A stretch of 64,000 nt of DNA. Origin: Amphiplicatus metriothermophilus (GTDB lineage Bacteria; Pseudomonadota; Alphaproteobacteria; Caulobacterales; Parvularculaceae). The notes below the pieces were generated by a model. The model had not been told where the DNA came from and made no database searches. It saw nothing but the letters and a program-made list of their open reading frames with translations. The position numbers and the translations under genes are program-made. Every line of letters starts with the position of its first letter. Within the stretch, counting starts at the first letter, position 1. The stretch spans positions 62,001-126,000 of the forward strand of contig NZ_FZQA01000008.1 of assembly GCF_900199215.1 (NCBI RefSeq), given 5' to 3'. Shown here one piece after another: positions 1 through 8,119 of this stretch.

Positions 1-1
1 T

Positions 2-721
2 TATGCAGAGGGCATCGTCGACGCAGCCCTGGTGCTCGACGGCGGCGAGACGATCGTCGGCGCCGATCTCGCCGATATCGTCGCCAAGGCGCGCAAGGCG
101 CTTGACGCCGTCAACGAATTCCCGGCGCGCTTCTCGCGCGACGTCATCATTCAGACCGCGCTCGCCGGCGCTCTTGCGGAGGCGCCGGCCGAGGGAGCCG
201 AAACGATCGCGAATGACATCGCCGCGCGCCTCGACATGATCGCGGAGGAGTACGAGCGCGGCTGGAAAGGCGCGCCCGACGGGGAGGGCGGCTATGTCTT
301 TGAGCGCGAATTGCGCGGCGTCGCCGAGCGCCATCACCTGCCGCGCGAGCTGCTCGTCTCGGCAGACGCTCGCCGCGCCCAGCAACAGATGGAGCCGCTC
401 AGGGAGATCTTCGCCCGCCCGGCGAGCTGGACGCGCAAGGACCAGCGGGAGATTCTGACGGGCCCGGAAGGTCTTCTCAGAGCCGTCCGCGCGGCCGGCG
501 AGAAAGGCATCTCCGTGCAGCGCTACAAGGGTCTCGGCGAGATGAATCCCGACCAGCTCTGGGAGACGACGCTCGACGAGCACGCGCGCGTTCTCCTGCA
601 GGTGAAGATCAAGGAGGCCGACGAGGCCGACGACATCTTCACGCGCCTGATGGGCGACGTCGTCGAGCCGCGCCGGGAATTTATCCAGGAGAACGCGCTC
701 TCGGCGGCGCTGGATGTCTGA
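2..721 (+). CDS. gyrB: DNA gyrase subunit B, C-terminal part (5' end outside window)
   Basis: This is the 3' end of a type II topoisomerase ATPase subunit; gyrase introduces negative supercoils into the chromosome. The reading frame is open from base 2 to a TGA at 719-721, giving 239 residues without a start. The hallmark [18 protein letters not shown] motif at the TOPRIM/C-terminal junction and the ending [11 protein letters not shown] are those of GyrB rather than ParE. The extended region before the motif, rich in Ala and Glu, is as expected for proteobacterial GyrB. The ATPase and most of the transducer domain lie upstream of the window. No obvious terminator separates it from the toxin-antitoxin pair that follows. 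Confidence 0.95.
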   Translation, partial: YAEGIVDAALVLDGGETIVGADLADIVAKARKALDAVNEFPARFSRDVIIQTALAGALAEAPAEGAETIANDIAARLDMIAEEYERGWKGAPDGEGGYVFERELRGVAERHHLPRELLVSADARRAQQQMEPLREIFARPASWTRKDQREILTGPEGLLRAVRAAGEKGISVQRYKGLGEMNPDQLWETTLDEHARVLLQVKIKEADEADDIFTRLMGDVVEPRREFIQENALSAALDV

Positions 722-857
722 TCGCGGCGTCGGGAAAGGCGTCTTTAATATATCAAGGCCTTGACTCTCGCCGTGGGCGTCCTGGTCAGGATTTACAGTC
801 CATATATAGACTTTCGCCTTGGCGCGGCCTATATTCCCTTCGAAAGGAGGGTCCTTC

Positions 858-1376
858 ATGGCCCGGCCCAGGACGAGGACAGCGGCGGCCCCGCCCGCGC
901 CGCTCGACCCAGCAGGGGCGGATGCGCAGACCCGCCGGCGGCTCAGCGGGCCGGCCTTCCGCACATTTCTCAACATCGCTGAGGAATGGGGACTCGACGA
1001 GGCCCAGCGCCTGCGCGTGCTGGGAATGCCGGGCCGGTCCACCTATTACGCCTGGCGGGAAAAAGCGGCGCGCGGCGCAGGCTTTTCGCTCGGTCTGGAT
1101 GCGCTGTTGCGCCTTTCGGCGGTGTTCGGCGTCTACAAGGCGCTCGCGATCCTGTTTCCTGATCGTGCGACGGCGAAAAAATGGCTGTACGCGGAAAACG
1201 CCGGCCCGCTTTTCGGCGGGCAACGGCCGCTCGACCTGCTTGCGAACGGCACGCAGGAGGGAATCCTGTTGTTGCGCCGCTTCCTCGACGGCTGGCGCGG
1301 GGGAACGGGAAGCCCGTCGGCAGGCGGCGCGTTCGAGCTCTCGTCGCTCGACGAAGACGATATCGTGATCGTCTGA
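858..1376 (+). CDS. Xre/MbcA/ParS-type antitoxin of a RES/Xre module (DUF2384 family)
   Basis: Small protein (172 aa from ATG 858) with an Xre-like helix-turn-helix N-terminal part and a C-terminal toxin-binding DUF2384-like domain. The C-terminal segment LFGGQRPLDLLANGTQEGI matches the usual F.G..PL.LL..G pattern of antitoxins that cap RES toxins. I prefer ATG 858 over the upstream in-frame start at 819 because an AAAGGAGG ribosome site lies just ahead of 858. The RES gene begins 6 bases after the stop, the standard antitoxin-toxin order. As in the family, the protein is expected to neutralise the toxin and repress its own promoter. Confidence 0.85.
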   Translation: MARPRTRTAAAPPAPLDPAGADAQTRRRLSGPAFRTFLNIAEEWGLDEAQRLRVLGMPGRSTYYAWREKAARGAGFSLGLDALLRLSAVFGVYKALAILFPDRATAKKWLYAENAGPLFGGQRPLDLLANGTQEGILLLRRFLDGWRGGTGSPSAGGAFELSSLDEDDIVIV

Positions 1377-1382
1377 ACGAAG

Positions 1383-2042
1383 ATGGCGCGCATCGATCCT
1401 GTTGTCCGGCCTGTCAGACTCATTCCCACGCGCTACCCGCCCGTTCAGACCTTCGAACATGTTGCGTCTACGGACGATCTCGAAGCGGTGATGGCGCTCG
1501 AAGGCTGGACCAACGACCGGCTGGTGCGCGAAAGGCTGATGCGCCTGCCGCGCGAGCGCTGGGTGTATGGCCGTGCGAACGCCAGCGTCGTAATGGCGAG
1601 CTTCCTGCATGCTCCGCCAGGCGGAGGGCGGTTCACATCGGGCGATCTGCACGCTTGGTACTGCTCCTTCGACGAGCGCACGGCCATTGCGGAGGTCGCG
1701 AGCGGCCTGCGCCGGGAAGCCGTCAACGCCGGCTGGGCGGAAATGCGCGCGCATTTTCGCGCATACGCCGCGCGCCTTGAAGGCGATTATGAAGACCTGC
1801 GCGGCAAGGCGCGCGCGCGCGCCGACGTGCTCGACCCGGCGAATTGGACGGCGAGCCAGGCCTATGGCGAGAAAAGGCGCGCGCAAGGCGTCGCGGGCTT
1901 GATCTATCCCAGCGTGCGGCTCAAGGGCGGGACGAACGCCGTCGCGTTCGATCCGCGCAACGTTCTCGACGTGGCGGTCGCCTCGACTTTCGACATCATC
2001 GCGCCTGTGGCGGGCAAGGTCGTCGCGCGTCGTCTTTCATGA
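1383..2042 (+). CDS. RES domain toxin (NAD+-depleting family)
   Basis: 219-residue RES-domain protein, named after conserved Arg, Glu and Ser residues. The core GRFTSGDLHAWYCSFDERTA (residues about 80-100) carries the Arg and Glu positions, and YPSVRL near residue 177 supplies the Ser. Characterised RES toxins have an ADP-ribosyltransferase-like fold and deplete NAD+, stalling growth; that activity is inferred here from the family. Translation is probably coupled to the antitoxin 6 bases upstream. It ends 10 bases before the 3' end of upp on the opposite strand. The gene looks intact, with all signature residues present. Confidence 0.87.
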   Translation: MARIDPVVRPVRLIPTRYPPVQTFEHVASTDDLEAVMALEGWTNDRLVRERLMRLPRERWVYGRANASVVMASFLHAPPGGGRFTSGDLHAWYCSFDERTAIAEVASGLRREAVNAGWAEMRAHFRAYAARLEGDYEDLRGKARARADVLDPANWTASQAYGEKRRAQGVAGLIYPSVRLKGGTNAVAFDPRNVLDVAVASTFDIIAPVAGKVVARRLS

Positions 2043-2052
2043 GCGGCGGCGA

Positions 2053-2682
2053 TTACAACGTCCCGTAGGTCCGGTCGCCGGCGTCGCCGAGGCCGGGCAG
2101 GATATACCCTTTGTCGTTGAGCCCGCGGTCGAGCGCGGCGGCGATGACGGGAACGTCCGGATGGGTCTCGGCGAGGCGACGCGCGCCTTCCGGCGCGGCG
2201 AGGACGCAGACGAAGCTGATCCGCCGCGCGCCGGCCTGTTTGAGGCGCGACAGCGCCGCCGCCGCTGAATGGCCGGTGGCGAGCATCGGATCGGCGACAA
2301 GGACGGGGCGGCGGGCGATGTCATCGGGAATCCGGAAATAATACTCGATCGCCTCGAGCGTCTCATGGTCGCGGTAAAGGCCGATATGGCCGACAGAGGC
2401 GTCCGGAAGCATGTCGAGCATGCCGTCGATCAGCCCGTTGCCCGCGCGCAGGATCGACACGAAACAGGGAACTTCGGCGAGCGTCGGAAACCGTCCGCGC
2501 TCGAGCGGCGTTTCGATGTCGGTTTCGGCGAGAGGCAGCGGGCGCGTCGCTTCATAGAGCAAGAGCGCGCCCAGTTCGCGCATGGTCCGGCGAAACGTCG
2601 CAGGCGCCGCCGCCCGATCCCGCAGAAGCGCGACCTTGTGGCGGACCAGCGGATGATCGACGACCGTAAGAGAAGCTGACAT
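2053..2682 (-). CDS. upp: uracil phosphoribosyltransferase
   Basis: Converts uracil plus PRPP to UMP in pyrimidine salvage. The 209-residue length is typical. The PRPP-binding loop is VLVADPMLATGHSAAAA, and the C-terminal uracil-binding block GYILPGLGDAGDRTYGT is complete. RAGNGLIDGML (the usual LRAG..M.DGML) is also present. It is transcribed away from a cytosine deaminase gene across a 180-base divergent spacer, so cytosine to uracil to UMP is encoded side by side. Convergent with the RES toxin, with 10 bases between their ends. Confidence 0.96.
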   Translation of the reverse strand: MSASLTVVDHPLVRHKVALLRDRAAAPATFRRTMRELGALLLYEATRPLPLAETDIETPLERGRFPTLAEVPCFVSILRAGNGLIDGMLDMLPDASVGHIGLYRDHETLEAIEYYFRIPDDIARRPVLVADPMLATGHSAAAALSRLKQAGARRISFVCVLAAPEGARRLAETHPDVPVIAAALDRGLNDKGYILPGLGDAGDRTYGTL

Positions 2683-2862
2683 GGCGTTCCGTGATAGTTA
2701 AGCGGGACGGGCCCGCTTCGCATGAGGCCGATTGCGCCGCAGGAATTGGCGCGGCATTCTCGGTCGCGCCGGCCCCGCGCGTCAAGAACGCAGGCTCTTC
2801 CGGACTCTGAGCGTTCCCGCGCGCCGGTCCCGTCCGCAGCAGCCGACAAGGGGAGATCTTCG

Positions 2863-3315
2863 ATGCCGACTTGCGAAGAACTTGACAGGCGTTTCGCCGC
2901 GCTCGCCTTCGAGCAGGCGAAGAAAAGCTACGCTGAAGGAGGCCTGCCCATCGGAGCCGTGCTCGCGCGGGGGGAGAAAGTCCTCGCCTGCGGTCATAAC
3001 CAGCGCGTCCAGCTCGGCGATCCGATCGCCCACGGCGAGATGGACGCGCTCAGAAAAGCGGGCCGCCAGCGGAGTTATCGCGCCACGACGCTCTACACGA
3101 CGCTTTCGCCCTGCATGATGTGCGCCGGTGCGATCGTTCAGTTCAAGATCCCGCGCGTCGTCGTCAACGATACGAAGAATTTCGGCGGCAACGAACAGTT
3201 CCTGCGTGATAACGGCGTGGAAGTGATCGACCTTCCGCATCCGGAGTCGATCGCCCTGATGGCGCGATTCATCGCCGACAATCCGGCGCTGTGGAACGAA
3301 GACATCATGGAATGA
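2863..3315 (+). CDS. cytosine deaminase, yeast FCY1-like (zinc deaminase fold)
   Basis: 150-residue zinc-dependent deaminase. The metal and catalytic residues are His57 and Glu59 (HGEMDAL) and Cys84/Cys87 (TTLSPCMMCAGAI). Unlike TadA or guanine deaminase, the sequence tracks yeast Fcy1 along its length: GG.PIGA, TTLYTTLSPC.MC, IPR.VV, and a C-terminal FI...P..W.EDI.E. That points to cytosine to uracil conversion, and uracil phosphoribosyltransferase is divergently encoded next door. ATG 2863 was chosen over upstream in-frame codons because GGGGAG lies about 8 bases ahead and the homologous region begins there. A broader nucleoside or base deaminase role cannot be excluded. Confidence 0.82.
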   Translation: MPTCEELDRRFAALAFEQAKKSYAEGGLPIGAVLARGEKVLACGHNQRVQLGDPIAHGEMDALRKAGRQRSYRATTLYTTLSPCMMCAGAIVQFKIPRVVVNDTKNFGGNEQFLRDNGVEVIDLPHPESIALMARFIADNPALWNEDIME

Positions 3316-3323
3316 GGCGCGCG

Positions 3324-3695
3324 TCAGGCGGCCGCCTGCGTCAGCTCCTCGATTTGACGGAAGAGAACCTTGTCGTTGACCGGCTTGGTGACATAGCCGT
3401 CGGCGCCGGCGCGCAGCCCCGCCTCGCGATCGGCCTCGCCGTCAAGCGCGGTGACCATCACGACCGGGATGCCGGACGTTTCCGGCGTATCCTTCAGGAT
3501 CTTGCACGCCTGATAGCCGTCCATGCCCGGCATCATCACGTCGAGAAGGATTATGTCGGGGTGTTCTGTGCGCGCCGTTTCGATCGCGCGCGCGCCCGAT
3601 TCGGCGCAGAGCACGCTGTAGTTCGCCGCCGAAAGCTTCGCTTTCAGCAGAAGAACGTTCACTTCAAGATCATCGACGACAAGCACCCGGGTCAT
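3324..3695 (-). CDS. single-domain response regulator, PleD-like receiver
   Basis: 123-residue stand-alone CheY-like receiver. Acidic pocket Asp8/Asp9, phospho-acceptor Asp52 (IILLDVMMPGMDG), switch Thr in VMVTALDGEAD and Lys in VTKPVND are all present. The sequence most resembles the first receiver of PleD (ILVVDD.E.NV.LL.AKL and ITALDG.AD.), but no GGDEF output domain follows. It would act by protein-protein contact, perhaps as a phospho-shuttle like DivK. I prefer the ATG at 3695; a GTG 33 bases upstream is also in frame. It ends 8 bases from the cytosine deaminase gene, which is convergent. Confidence 0.88.
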   Translation of the reverse strand: MTRVLVVDDLEVNVLLLKAKLSAANYSVLCAESGARAIETARTEHPDIILLDVMMPGMDGYQACKILKDTPETSGIPVVMVTALDGEADREAGLRAGADGYVTKPVNDKVLFRQIEELTQAAA

Positions 3696-3901
3696 GGGTC
3701 TGGCCCTCAGCAAACTGACGCGGCTCAAATTAACCCTAAGTGGTTGTCAAATCGTCAACCTGCGGATGACTTTTTATTTAGCCGATTTAACGGGCGTTCA
3801 CGCGAGGCGGTGCAAAGCGCGCGTCGTCCGAAATCTTTCTTTCAGAAATTCGAACGCCGCGTAAACGCATGCGCGGCGGATTCTCCTCCCGGAACGGCCG
3901 C

Positions 3902-4840
3902 TCATGCGAACAGCACGAGCACGCTTGAAATCGTCAGCACGGACAGCGCCGTGGTGACCGCGATCGCGGCGACGGTCTGCGCCGTGTAGCGGCCGAATTG
4001 ACTGGCCATCACATAGGCGCCGACGGCGGTGGGCGTGACGGCGAACAGCGCGAGAGAAGCGACATAACGCGGATCGACGACGCCGAGGGCGCGCGCCGCG
4101 GCGAAAACGGCGAGCGGCAGGAGGCCCATCTTGAAGACGGCGACGGCCGCGACATTCGCAGCCGCCTTCCTAAAGGAGGCGAGCGGATGAACCCCGAGAA
4201 AGAGGCCGAGCGAGAAAAGCGCCGTCGGCCCCGCCGCGCGTCCGAGAATGTCAAAGAACGACTGCGCCGGCCCCGGCAGGCTGAAGCCTGCGGTAGAGAA
4301 GACGAATCCGGCGAGTGCGGCGGCGACGATGGGCGTTTTCAGGGGGCGGAGCAAAAAGCTGCGAAAAGCCGCAAGGCCGCGCGCGCCCTGGCCGTCCTCC
4401 GGCGCGGTCATCAACGCGGCGCCGACCCCGATGACGAGAATGCCCTCGACCAGCATGAGGATCACGAAGGGCCGCGCCCAGCCCTCGATGGCGAGAGCGA
4501 TGGGCAAACCGAGAAAAACGGCGTTGCCGACCGTCGAAGCGAAGGCGTGCGCGCCGGCCTCCGCTCTGGTCAGCGAGAACATCCGCTTGCCGACGACATA
4601 GGCGCCGGCCATGACGGCGAGCGCCGGTCCGCCATAAGCGATCGCTAGCAGGGCGTCCTCGCGCCGAAGGCCGCTCGCGCCGGCCATCAGCCCGAACAGC
4701 GCCGCTGGCATGGCGAAGCGGAAGACGAAACGGTTGAGCGCAGCCGCGTCGTCGGCGTCGGCGACTTTCAGCCGGCCGGCGAGCAGGCCGGCCGCGATCA
4801 CGGCGAAAACGGGCAGGGCGATGGTCAGTACGGCCGGCAT
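3902..4840 (-). CDS. AEC (auxin efflux carrier) family transporter
   Basis: 312-residue integral membrane protein with about ten hydrophobic segments in two halves, typical of the AEC/BART superfamily. The N-terminus (VLTIALPVFAVIAAGLLAGR) and the break segments (LNRFVFRFAMPAALF, and the C-terminal TPTAVGAYVMASQFG) match family hallmarks. Bacterial members export or import small organic anions such as malate or malonate; the substrate here is unknown. It stands alone, separated from the receiver gene by about 200 bases and divergent from the ArsR gene at 5024. Confidence 0.85.
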   Translation of the reverse strand: MPAVLTIALPVFAVIAAGLLAGRLKVADADDAAALNRFVFRFAMPAALFGLMAGASGLRREDALLAIAYGGPALAVMAGAYVVGKRMFSLTRAEAGAHAFASTVGNAVFLGLPIALAIEGWARPFVILMLVEGILVIGVGAALMTAPEDGQGARGLAAFRSFLLRPLKTPIVAAALAGFVFSTAGFSLPGPAQSFFDILGRAAGPTALFSLGLFLGVHPLASFRKAAANVAAVAVFKMGLLPLAVFAAARALGVVDPRYVASLALFAVTPTAVGAYVMASQFGRYTAQTVAAIAVTTALSVLTISSVLVLFA

Positions 4841-4987
4841 GGGATCAGGCGTCGGGAAAAGAACGGCGGCGGGCGGCTGGCGCTCTCTTGCGGGGGCGGA
4901 GGCGCGCGGTCAAGCGCGCGGCGCCAGCCGGCGCGATCGAAAAATTTCGCCGGCGGCGGTTGACTGCGGCTGTCTCCGGCGATATTT

Positions 4988-5015
4988 AACCAAAAAGTTA
5001 TTTAACGAATTGGTT
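4988..5015. promoter_or_regulatory. AT-rich dyad ahead of arsR (candidate ArsR operator)
   Basis: Imperfect inverted repeat with outer arms AACCAA and TTGGTT and an inner GTT/AAC pair, ending 8 bases before the ArsR start codon. It stands out as AT-rich in high-GC surroundings. The placement over the start region fits autorepression by the ArsR protein; this is inference. Confidence 0.45.
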
Positions 5016-5023
5016 CATCGGTT

Positions 5024-5374
5024 ATGCCGAACGACCGTCTTTCGACCACCTTCGCCGCCCTGGCCGACCCGACCCGGCGCGCCATCCTGGCGCGCCTGAC
5101 GGCGGGCGAGGCGACAGTGTCGGAGCTCGCCGAGCCGTTCGAGATGTCGATGCCCGCGGTCTCGAAGCATCTGAAGGTGCTGGAGCGCGCCGGCCTCATC
5201 GAACGCGGCCGTCAGGCGCAATGGCGCCCATGCCGGCTGGAGACGGCCCCGCTCAGGGAAATCGACGACTGGCTCGAGCGCTACCGCCGCTTCTGGGAAG
5301 CGAGCTTCGACCGCCTCGACGCCTATCTCAAAAACCTCCAGCGGGAGGAAAATAGCTCTGTACGGAAGAAATGA
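5024..5374 (+). CDS. ArsR-family transcriptional regulator (AHSA1/VOC-associated type)
   Basis: 116-residue winged-helix repressor. The N-terminal block FAALADPTRRAILARL and recognition helix MPAVSKHLKVLERAGLI are typical. It lacks the metal-binding Cys pair of true arsenic sensors, and its C-terminal LERYRRFWEASFDRLDAYL belongs to the ArsR subgroup usually encoded beside SRPBCC/AHSA1 proteins. That agrees with the downstream run of VOC and AHSA1 genes, the first starting 54 bases later. The ligand is unknown. A dyad over its promoter suggests autoregulation. Confidence 0.9.
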   Translation: MPNDRLSTTFAALADPTRRAILARLTAGEATVSELAEPFEMSMPAVSKHLKVLERAGLIERGRQAQWRPCRLETAPLREIDDWLERYRRFWEASFDRLDAYLKNLQREENSSVRKK

Positions 5375-5428
5375 CAGGGCGGAAACGCAAGCCGCCGCCG
5401 CTCGCGCGGGCTGGAAAGGGAGAGCGCC

Positions 5429-5794
5429 ATGTTTGAGAAAGCGGCTTTCACCATGCGCCCTGTCAAGGACGTCGTTCGCGCGCGCGCGTTTTATGAGAAG
5501 ATTTTCGGACTTGCGCCAGGGTCGAGCGGCAATCAGCGCGACAACTGGCGGGCGGGATACGACCTTCCGGGCGGGGGATGCTTCGCCGTCACCAGTTTCA
5601 TCGACGACGCGCCGGGCGCCGGCGGCGCCATCGCCTTCGAGGTCGAGGGTCTCGACCGGCCGATGGAGGATCTCAAGAACAGGAGCGTCGAGTTCAAATC
5701 CGACGTCATCCACAGTCCCGTGTGCAGAATGGCCGTGTGCGTGAATTCGGAAGGAAACTCCATTCTGCTGCATCAGCTCAAGATCAAGAAGTAG
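5429..5794 (+). CDS. VOC (glyoxalase/bleomycin-resistance-fold) family protein
   Basis: 121-residue single VOC module. It has the usual beta-alpha-beta-beta-beta start with V.D..RA..FYEKIFGL and ends with the NSEGNSILLHQL strand, where family members place a metal-binding Glu or a small residue. Such proteins bind metal ions or hydrophobic ligands and include glyoxalases, dioxygenases and resistance proteins; no specific reaction can be assigned. A GAAAGGGAGAG ribosome site precedes the ATG. Second gene of the ArsR-led run. Confidence 0.83.
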   Translation: MFEKAAFTMRPVKDVVRARAFYEKIFGLAPGSSGNQRDNWRAGYDLPGGGCFAVTSFIDDAPGAGGAIAFEVEGLDRPMEDLKNRSVEFKSDVIHSPVCRMAVCVNSEGNSILLHQLKIKK

Positions 5795-5879
5795 AGCGTA
5801 TACGGATAAACAACGAATGACGGCGTCGCTGCGGGGCGGGCGCGCCGGATGAGACAGGTCCGTCCCGAAGGAGAATGAC

Positions 5880-6311
5880 ATGAAGCTCGCCGCCTATCTT
5901 TTTTTCGACGGAAACTGCGCCGAGGCGATGCGCTATTACGCGAAGCATCTCGGCGGGAAGCTGGAGATCATGACCTACGCCGACGCGCCTGAAGGAGCCG
6001 GCGAAGGCTGCCCGGATACGCCGTTGCCGCCGGAATGGCGCGGCAAGGTGATGCACGCATGCCTTACGATCGGGGATGAGCTCCTCATGGCCTCTGACGC
6101 GCCGCCGCCGCACTTCCTAAAGCCCCAAGGTTTCAGCGTCGCGATCACGCTTGACGATGAAGATCAGACCGAGCGCGTGTTCAACGCGCTCGCGGACGGC
6201 GGAACGACCACCATGCCGCTCGGCGAGACTTTCTGGGCGAAGCGTTTCGGCATGTGCGTCGATCGCTTCGGAATCGCCTGGATGGCGAGCTGCCAGAAAG
6301 AAGGCGCGTAA
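5880..6311 (+). CDS. PhnB-like VOC family protein
   Basis: 143-residue protein of the PhnB/3-demethylubiquinone-methyltransferase-fold VOC subgroup: AYLFFDGNCAEAMRYYAKHL at the N-terminus, then LTIGDELLMASDAPP, and a closing FWAKRFGMCVDRFGIAWM. The W.D.FG..W block is the family signature. No enzymatic activity is established for this subgroup. It lies between another VOC gene and an AHSA1 gene, all in the same direction with short gaps, so co-transcription is likely. AAGGAGAATGACATG gives a strong start. Confidence 0.85.
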   Translation: MKLAAYLFFDGNCAEAMRYYAKHLGGKLEIMTYADAPEGAGEGCPDTPLPPEWRGKVMHACLTIGDELLMASDAPPPHFLKPQGFSVAITLDDEDQTERVFNALADGGTTTMPLGETFWAKRFGMCVDRFGIAWMASCQKEGA

Positions 6312-6356
6312 GGCTTTCGGATCACGCTCTGGGACTTTCAGAAAAGGAAACATGGA

Positions 6357-6848
6357 ATGACAGCCGAAGCCTCATATCAAAGCGCGCGCGAGCTCGTGCT
6401 CGAACGCATCATCGACGCGCCGCGCGAAGCGTTGTTCCGGGCGTGGACTGAGGCGGACCTTCTAAAGCAATGGTTCGCGCCAAAGCCCTGGACCGTCGCG
6501 AAGGCGGAACTCGACGCGCGCCCTGGCGGCGCGAGCCTTATCGTGATGAAGAGCCCGGACGGCGGCGAGCATCCCTGCCGCGGCGTCTATCTCGAAATCG
6601 TCCCAAATGAGCGGATCGTTTTCACCGACGCTTATACCGAAAAATGGACGCCTGCGGAAAAACCTTTCTTCACCGGCATCGTCGCTTTCGAAGATATCGG
6701 CGGGAGCAAGACGAGATATGTCGCGCGCGCCCGCCACTGGACGGCGGAGGATTGCGAAGCGCATGAGAAAATGGGCTTTCACGAAGGCTGGGGCCAATGC
6801 GCCGACCAGCTCGCGGCGCTCGCCAAAACCATCGTAGCAACAAAGTGA
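6357..6848 (+). CDS. SRPBCC/AHSA1 (START-like) family protein
   Basis: 163-residue protein with a single helix-grip START-like fold. The family opening LVLERIIDAPREALFRAWT is followed by LLKQWFAPKPW and the closing HEGWGQCADQLAALAK helix, as in the AHSA1-like proteins that bind hydrophobic ligands. These proteins are commonly paired with ArsR regulators and PhnB-like VOC proteins, exactly the neighbours seen here. Function unknown. GAAAAGGAAACATGGA supplies the ribosome site. Confidence 0.87.
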   Translation: MTAEASYQSARELVLERIIDAPREALFRAWTEADLLKQWFAPKPWTVAKAELDARPGGASLIVMKSPDGGEHPCRGVYLEIVPNERIVFTDAYTEKWTPAEKPFFTGIVAFEDIGGSKTRYVARARHWTAEDCEAHEKMGFHEGWGQCADQLAALAKTIVATK

Positions 6849-6862
6849 CGAAAGGAAACGCC

Positions 6863-7360
6863 ATGCCGCTCGGGAAGCAGAAGATCGCGCCGTGCCTGTG
6901 GTTTGATACGCAGGCGGAAGACGCGGCGCGATTCTACGTCTCCGTCTTCGACAACTCGAAAATCTTGGCCGTCACACGTTACGGAGCGGAAGGCTTCGAA
7001 ATTCACGGCAAGAAGGCCGGCGAGGTGATGACCGTGGAGTTTGAACTCGAAGGTCAGAAATTCGTGGCGCTCAACGGCGGGCCGCAATTCAAGTTCGACG
7101 AAGCGATCTCGTTCCAGATTTTCTGCGAAAGCCAGGAGGAGGTCGACGCCTTCTGGCGCAAGCTCTCCGACGGCGGCGAGGAAGGCCCCTGCGGTTGGTT
7201 GAAGGACAGGTTCGGCCTTTCCTGGCAGGTCGTGCCGGTCGTTCTGTTGAAGATGCTGTCCGATTCCGATGCGCAAAAGGTCGCCCGCGTGACCAAAGCG
7301 TTCATGCAAATGAAGAAATTCGACATCGCCGGGCTGGAGCGAGCGTTCGAAGGACGGTGA
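6863..7360 (+). CDS. PhnB-like VOC family protein (second copy)
   Basis: 165-residue PhnB-type VOC protein: IAPCLWFDTQAEDAARFYVS, then VEFELEGQKFVALNGGP and a C-terminal GWLKDRFGLSWQVVP. This longer subgroup is often annotated as a 3-demethylubiquinone-9 3-methyltransferase-like protein although methyltransferase activity is unproven. It is not a recent duplicate of the copy at 5880. The ATG at 6863 has GAAAGGAA ahead; upstream in-frame codons overlap the AHSA1 gene and carry no family residues. Confidence 0.86.
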   Translation: MPLGKQKIAPCLWFDTQAEDAARFYVSVFDNSKILAVTRYGAEGFEIHGKKAGEVMTVEFELEGQKFVALNGGPQFKFDEAISFQIFCESQEEVDAFWRKLSDGGEEGPCGWLKDRFGLSWQVVPVVLLKMLSDSDAQKVARVTKAFMQMKKFDIAGLERAFEGR

Positions 7361-7391
7361 GCGTTCCGTGCAGGCCGACAAGGAGAGAATG

Positions 7392-8087
7392 ATGACGCGA
7401 TCGCCCTTTCTGTGTTTGGTCGGCCTGCTGGCCGCCTGCGCGGCTCTTGCGCCGGCCGCCGGCGAGGAGGCCGCGAGCGTTCCTGCGGCCTCGGCCGACC
7501 CGCTACCGGCCGGGACCTATCGTCTCGACAAATATCACGCGAGCCTGATCTTTCGCGTCGACCATCTCGGCTTCTCGTACTATGTCGGCCGGTTCTCCGA
7601 CTTCGACGCAGTCTTGTCGCTCGATCCGGCCGAACCGTCCCGGGCGCGGCTCGACGCCGTCGTGCGAACCGACTCGCTCGGGCTCGAAAACCCGCCGGAA
7701 GGGTTTCGCGATACGTTGCTCGGGCCGGAATGGCTCGACGCCGCAGGGCATCCCGAGATGCGCTTCCAGTCGAAACGCGTGGTCGTCTCCGGTCCCGATA
7801 CGGCGCGCATCGAAGGCGATTTTACGTTTCGGGGCGTCACGCGGCCTCTGACGCTCGAAGCGCGCTTCAACGGCGGTTATGCAGGCCACCCTTATGACCC
7901 CAACGCTCGCATCGGCTTTTCGGCGCGCGCGGTTCTGAAACGCTCCGAGTACGGCATGACTATCGGTCTTCCCGAGCCGCCGTTCAATATGGGCGTCGGC
8001 GATGCGGTCGAAGTGCTGATCGAAGCCGAGTTTACCGGACCGGCCTGGAAGGGCGCGCCTGCGCCGCAGCGGAATAACAATCGATAA
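7392..8087 (+). CDS. YceI family periplasmic lipid-binding protein
   Basis: 231 residues with a Sec signal peptide (MTRSPFLCLVGLLAACAALA) followed by a YceI-like lipocalin barrel of about 175 residues. Conserved YceI features are G.Y.LD..HASL.F.V.HLG.S, then FRDTLLGPEWLDAAGHPEM and FTFRGVTRPLTLEARF. Family members bind isoprenoid chains in the periplasm. ATG 7392 gives the better spacing from AAGGAGAG than the adjacent ATG at 7389. It sits inside the VOC/AHSA1 run, the only clearly exported product there. Confidence 0.88.
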   Translation: MTRSPFLCLVGLLAACAALAPAAGEEAASVPAASADPLPAGTYRLDKYHASLIFRVDHLGFSYYVGRFSDFDAVLSLDPAEPSRARLDAVVRTDSLGLENPPEGFRDTLLGPEWLDAAGHPEMRFQSKRVVVSGPDTARIEGDFTFRGVTRPLTLEARFNGGYAGHPYDPNARIGFSARAVLKRSEYGMTIGLPEPPFNMGVGDAVEVLIEAEFTGPAWKGAPAPQRNNNR

Positions 8088-8119
8088 TAGTCGTCATTGG
8101 AAGTGCGGAAGGAGACGCC

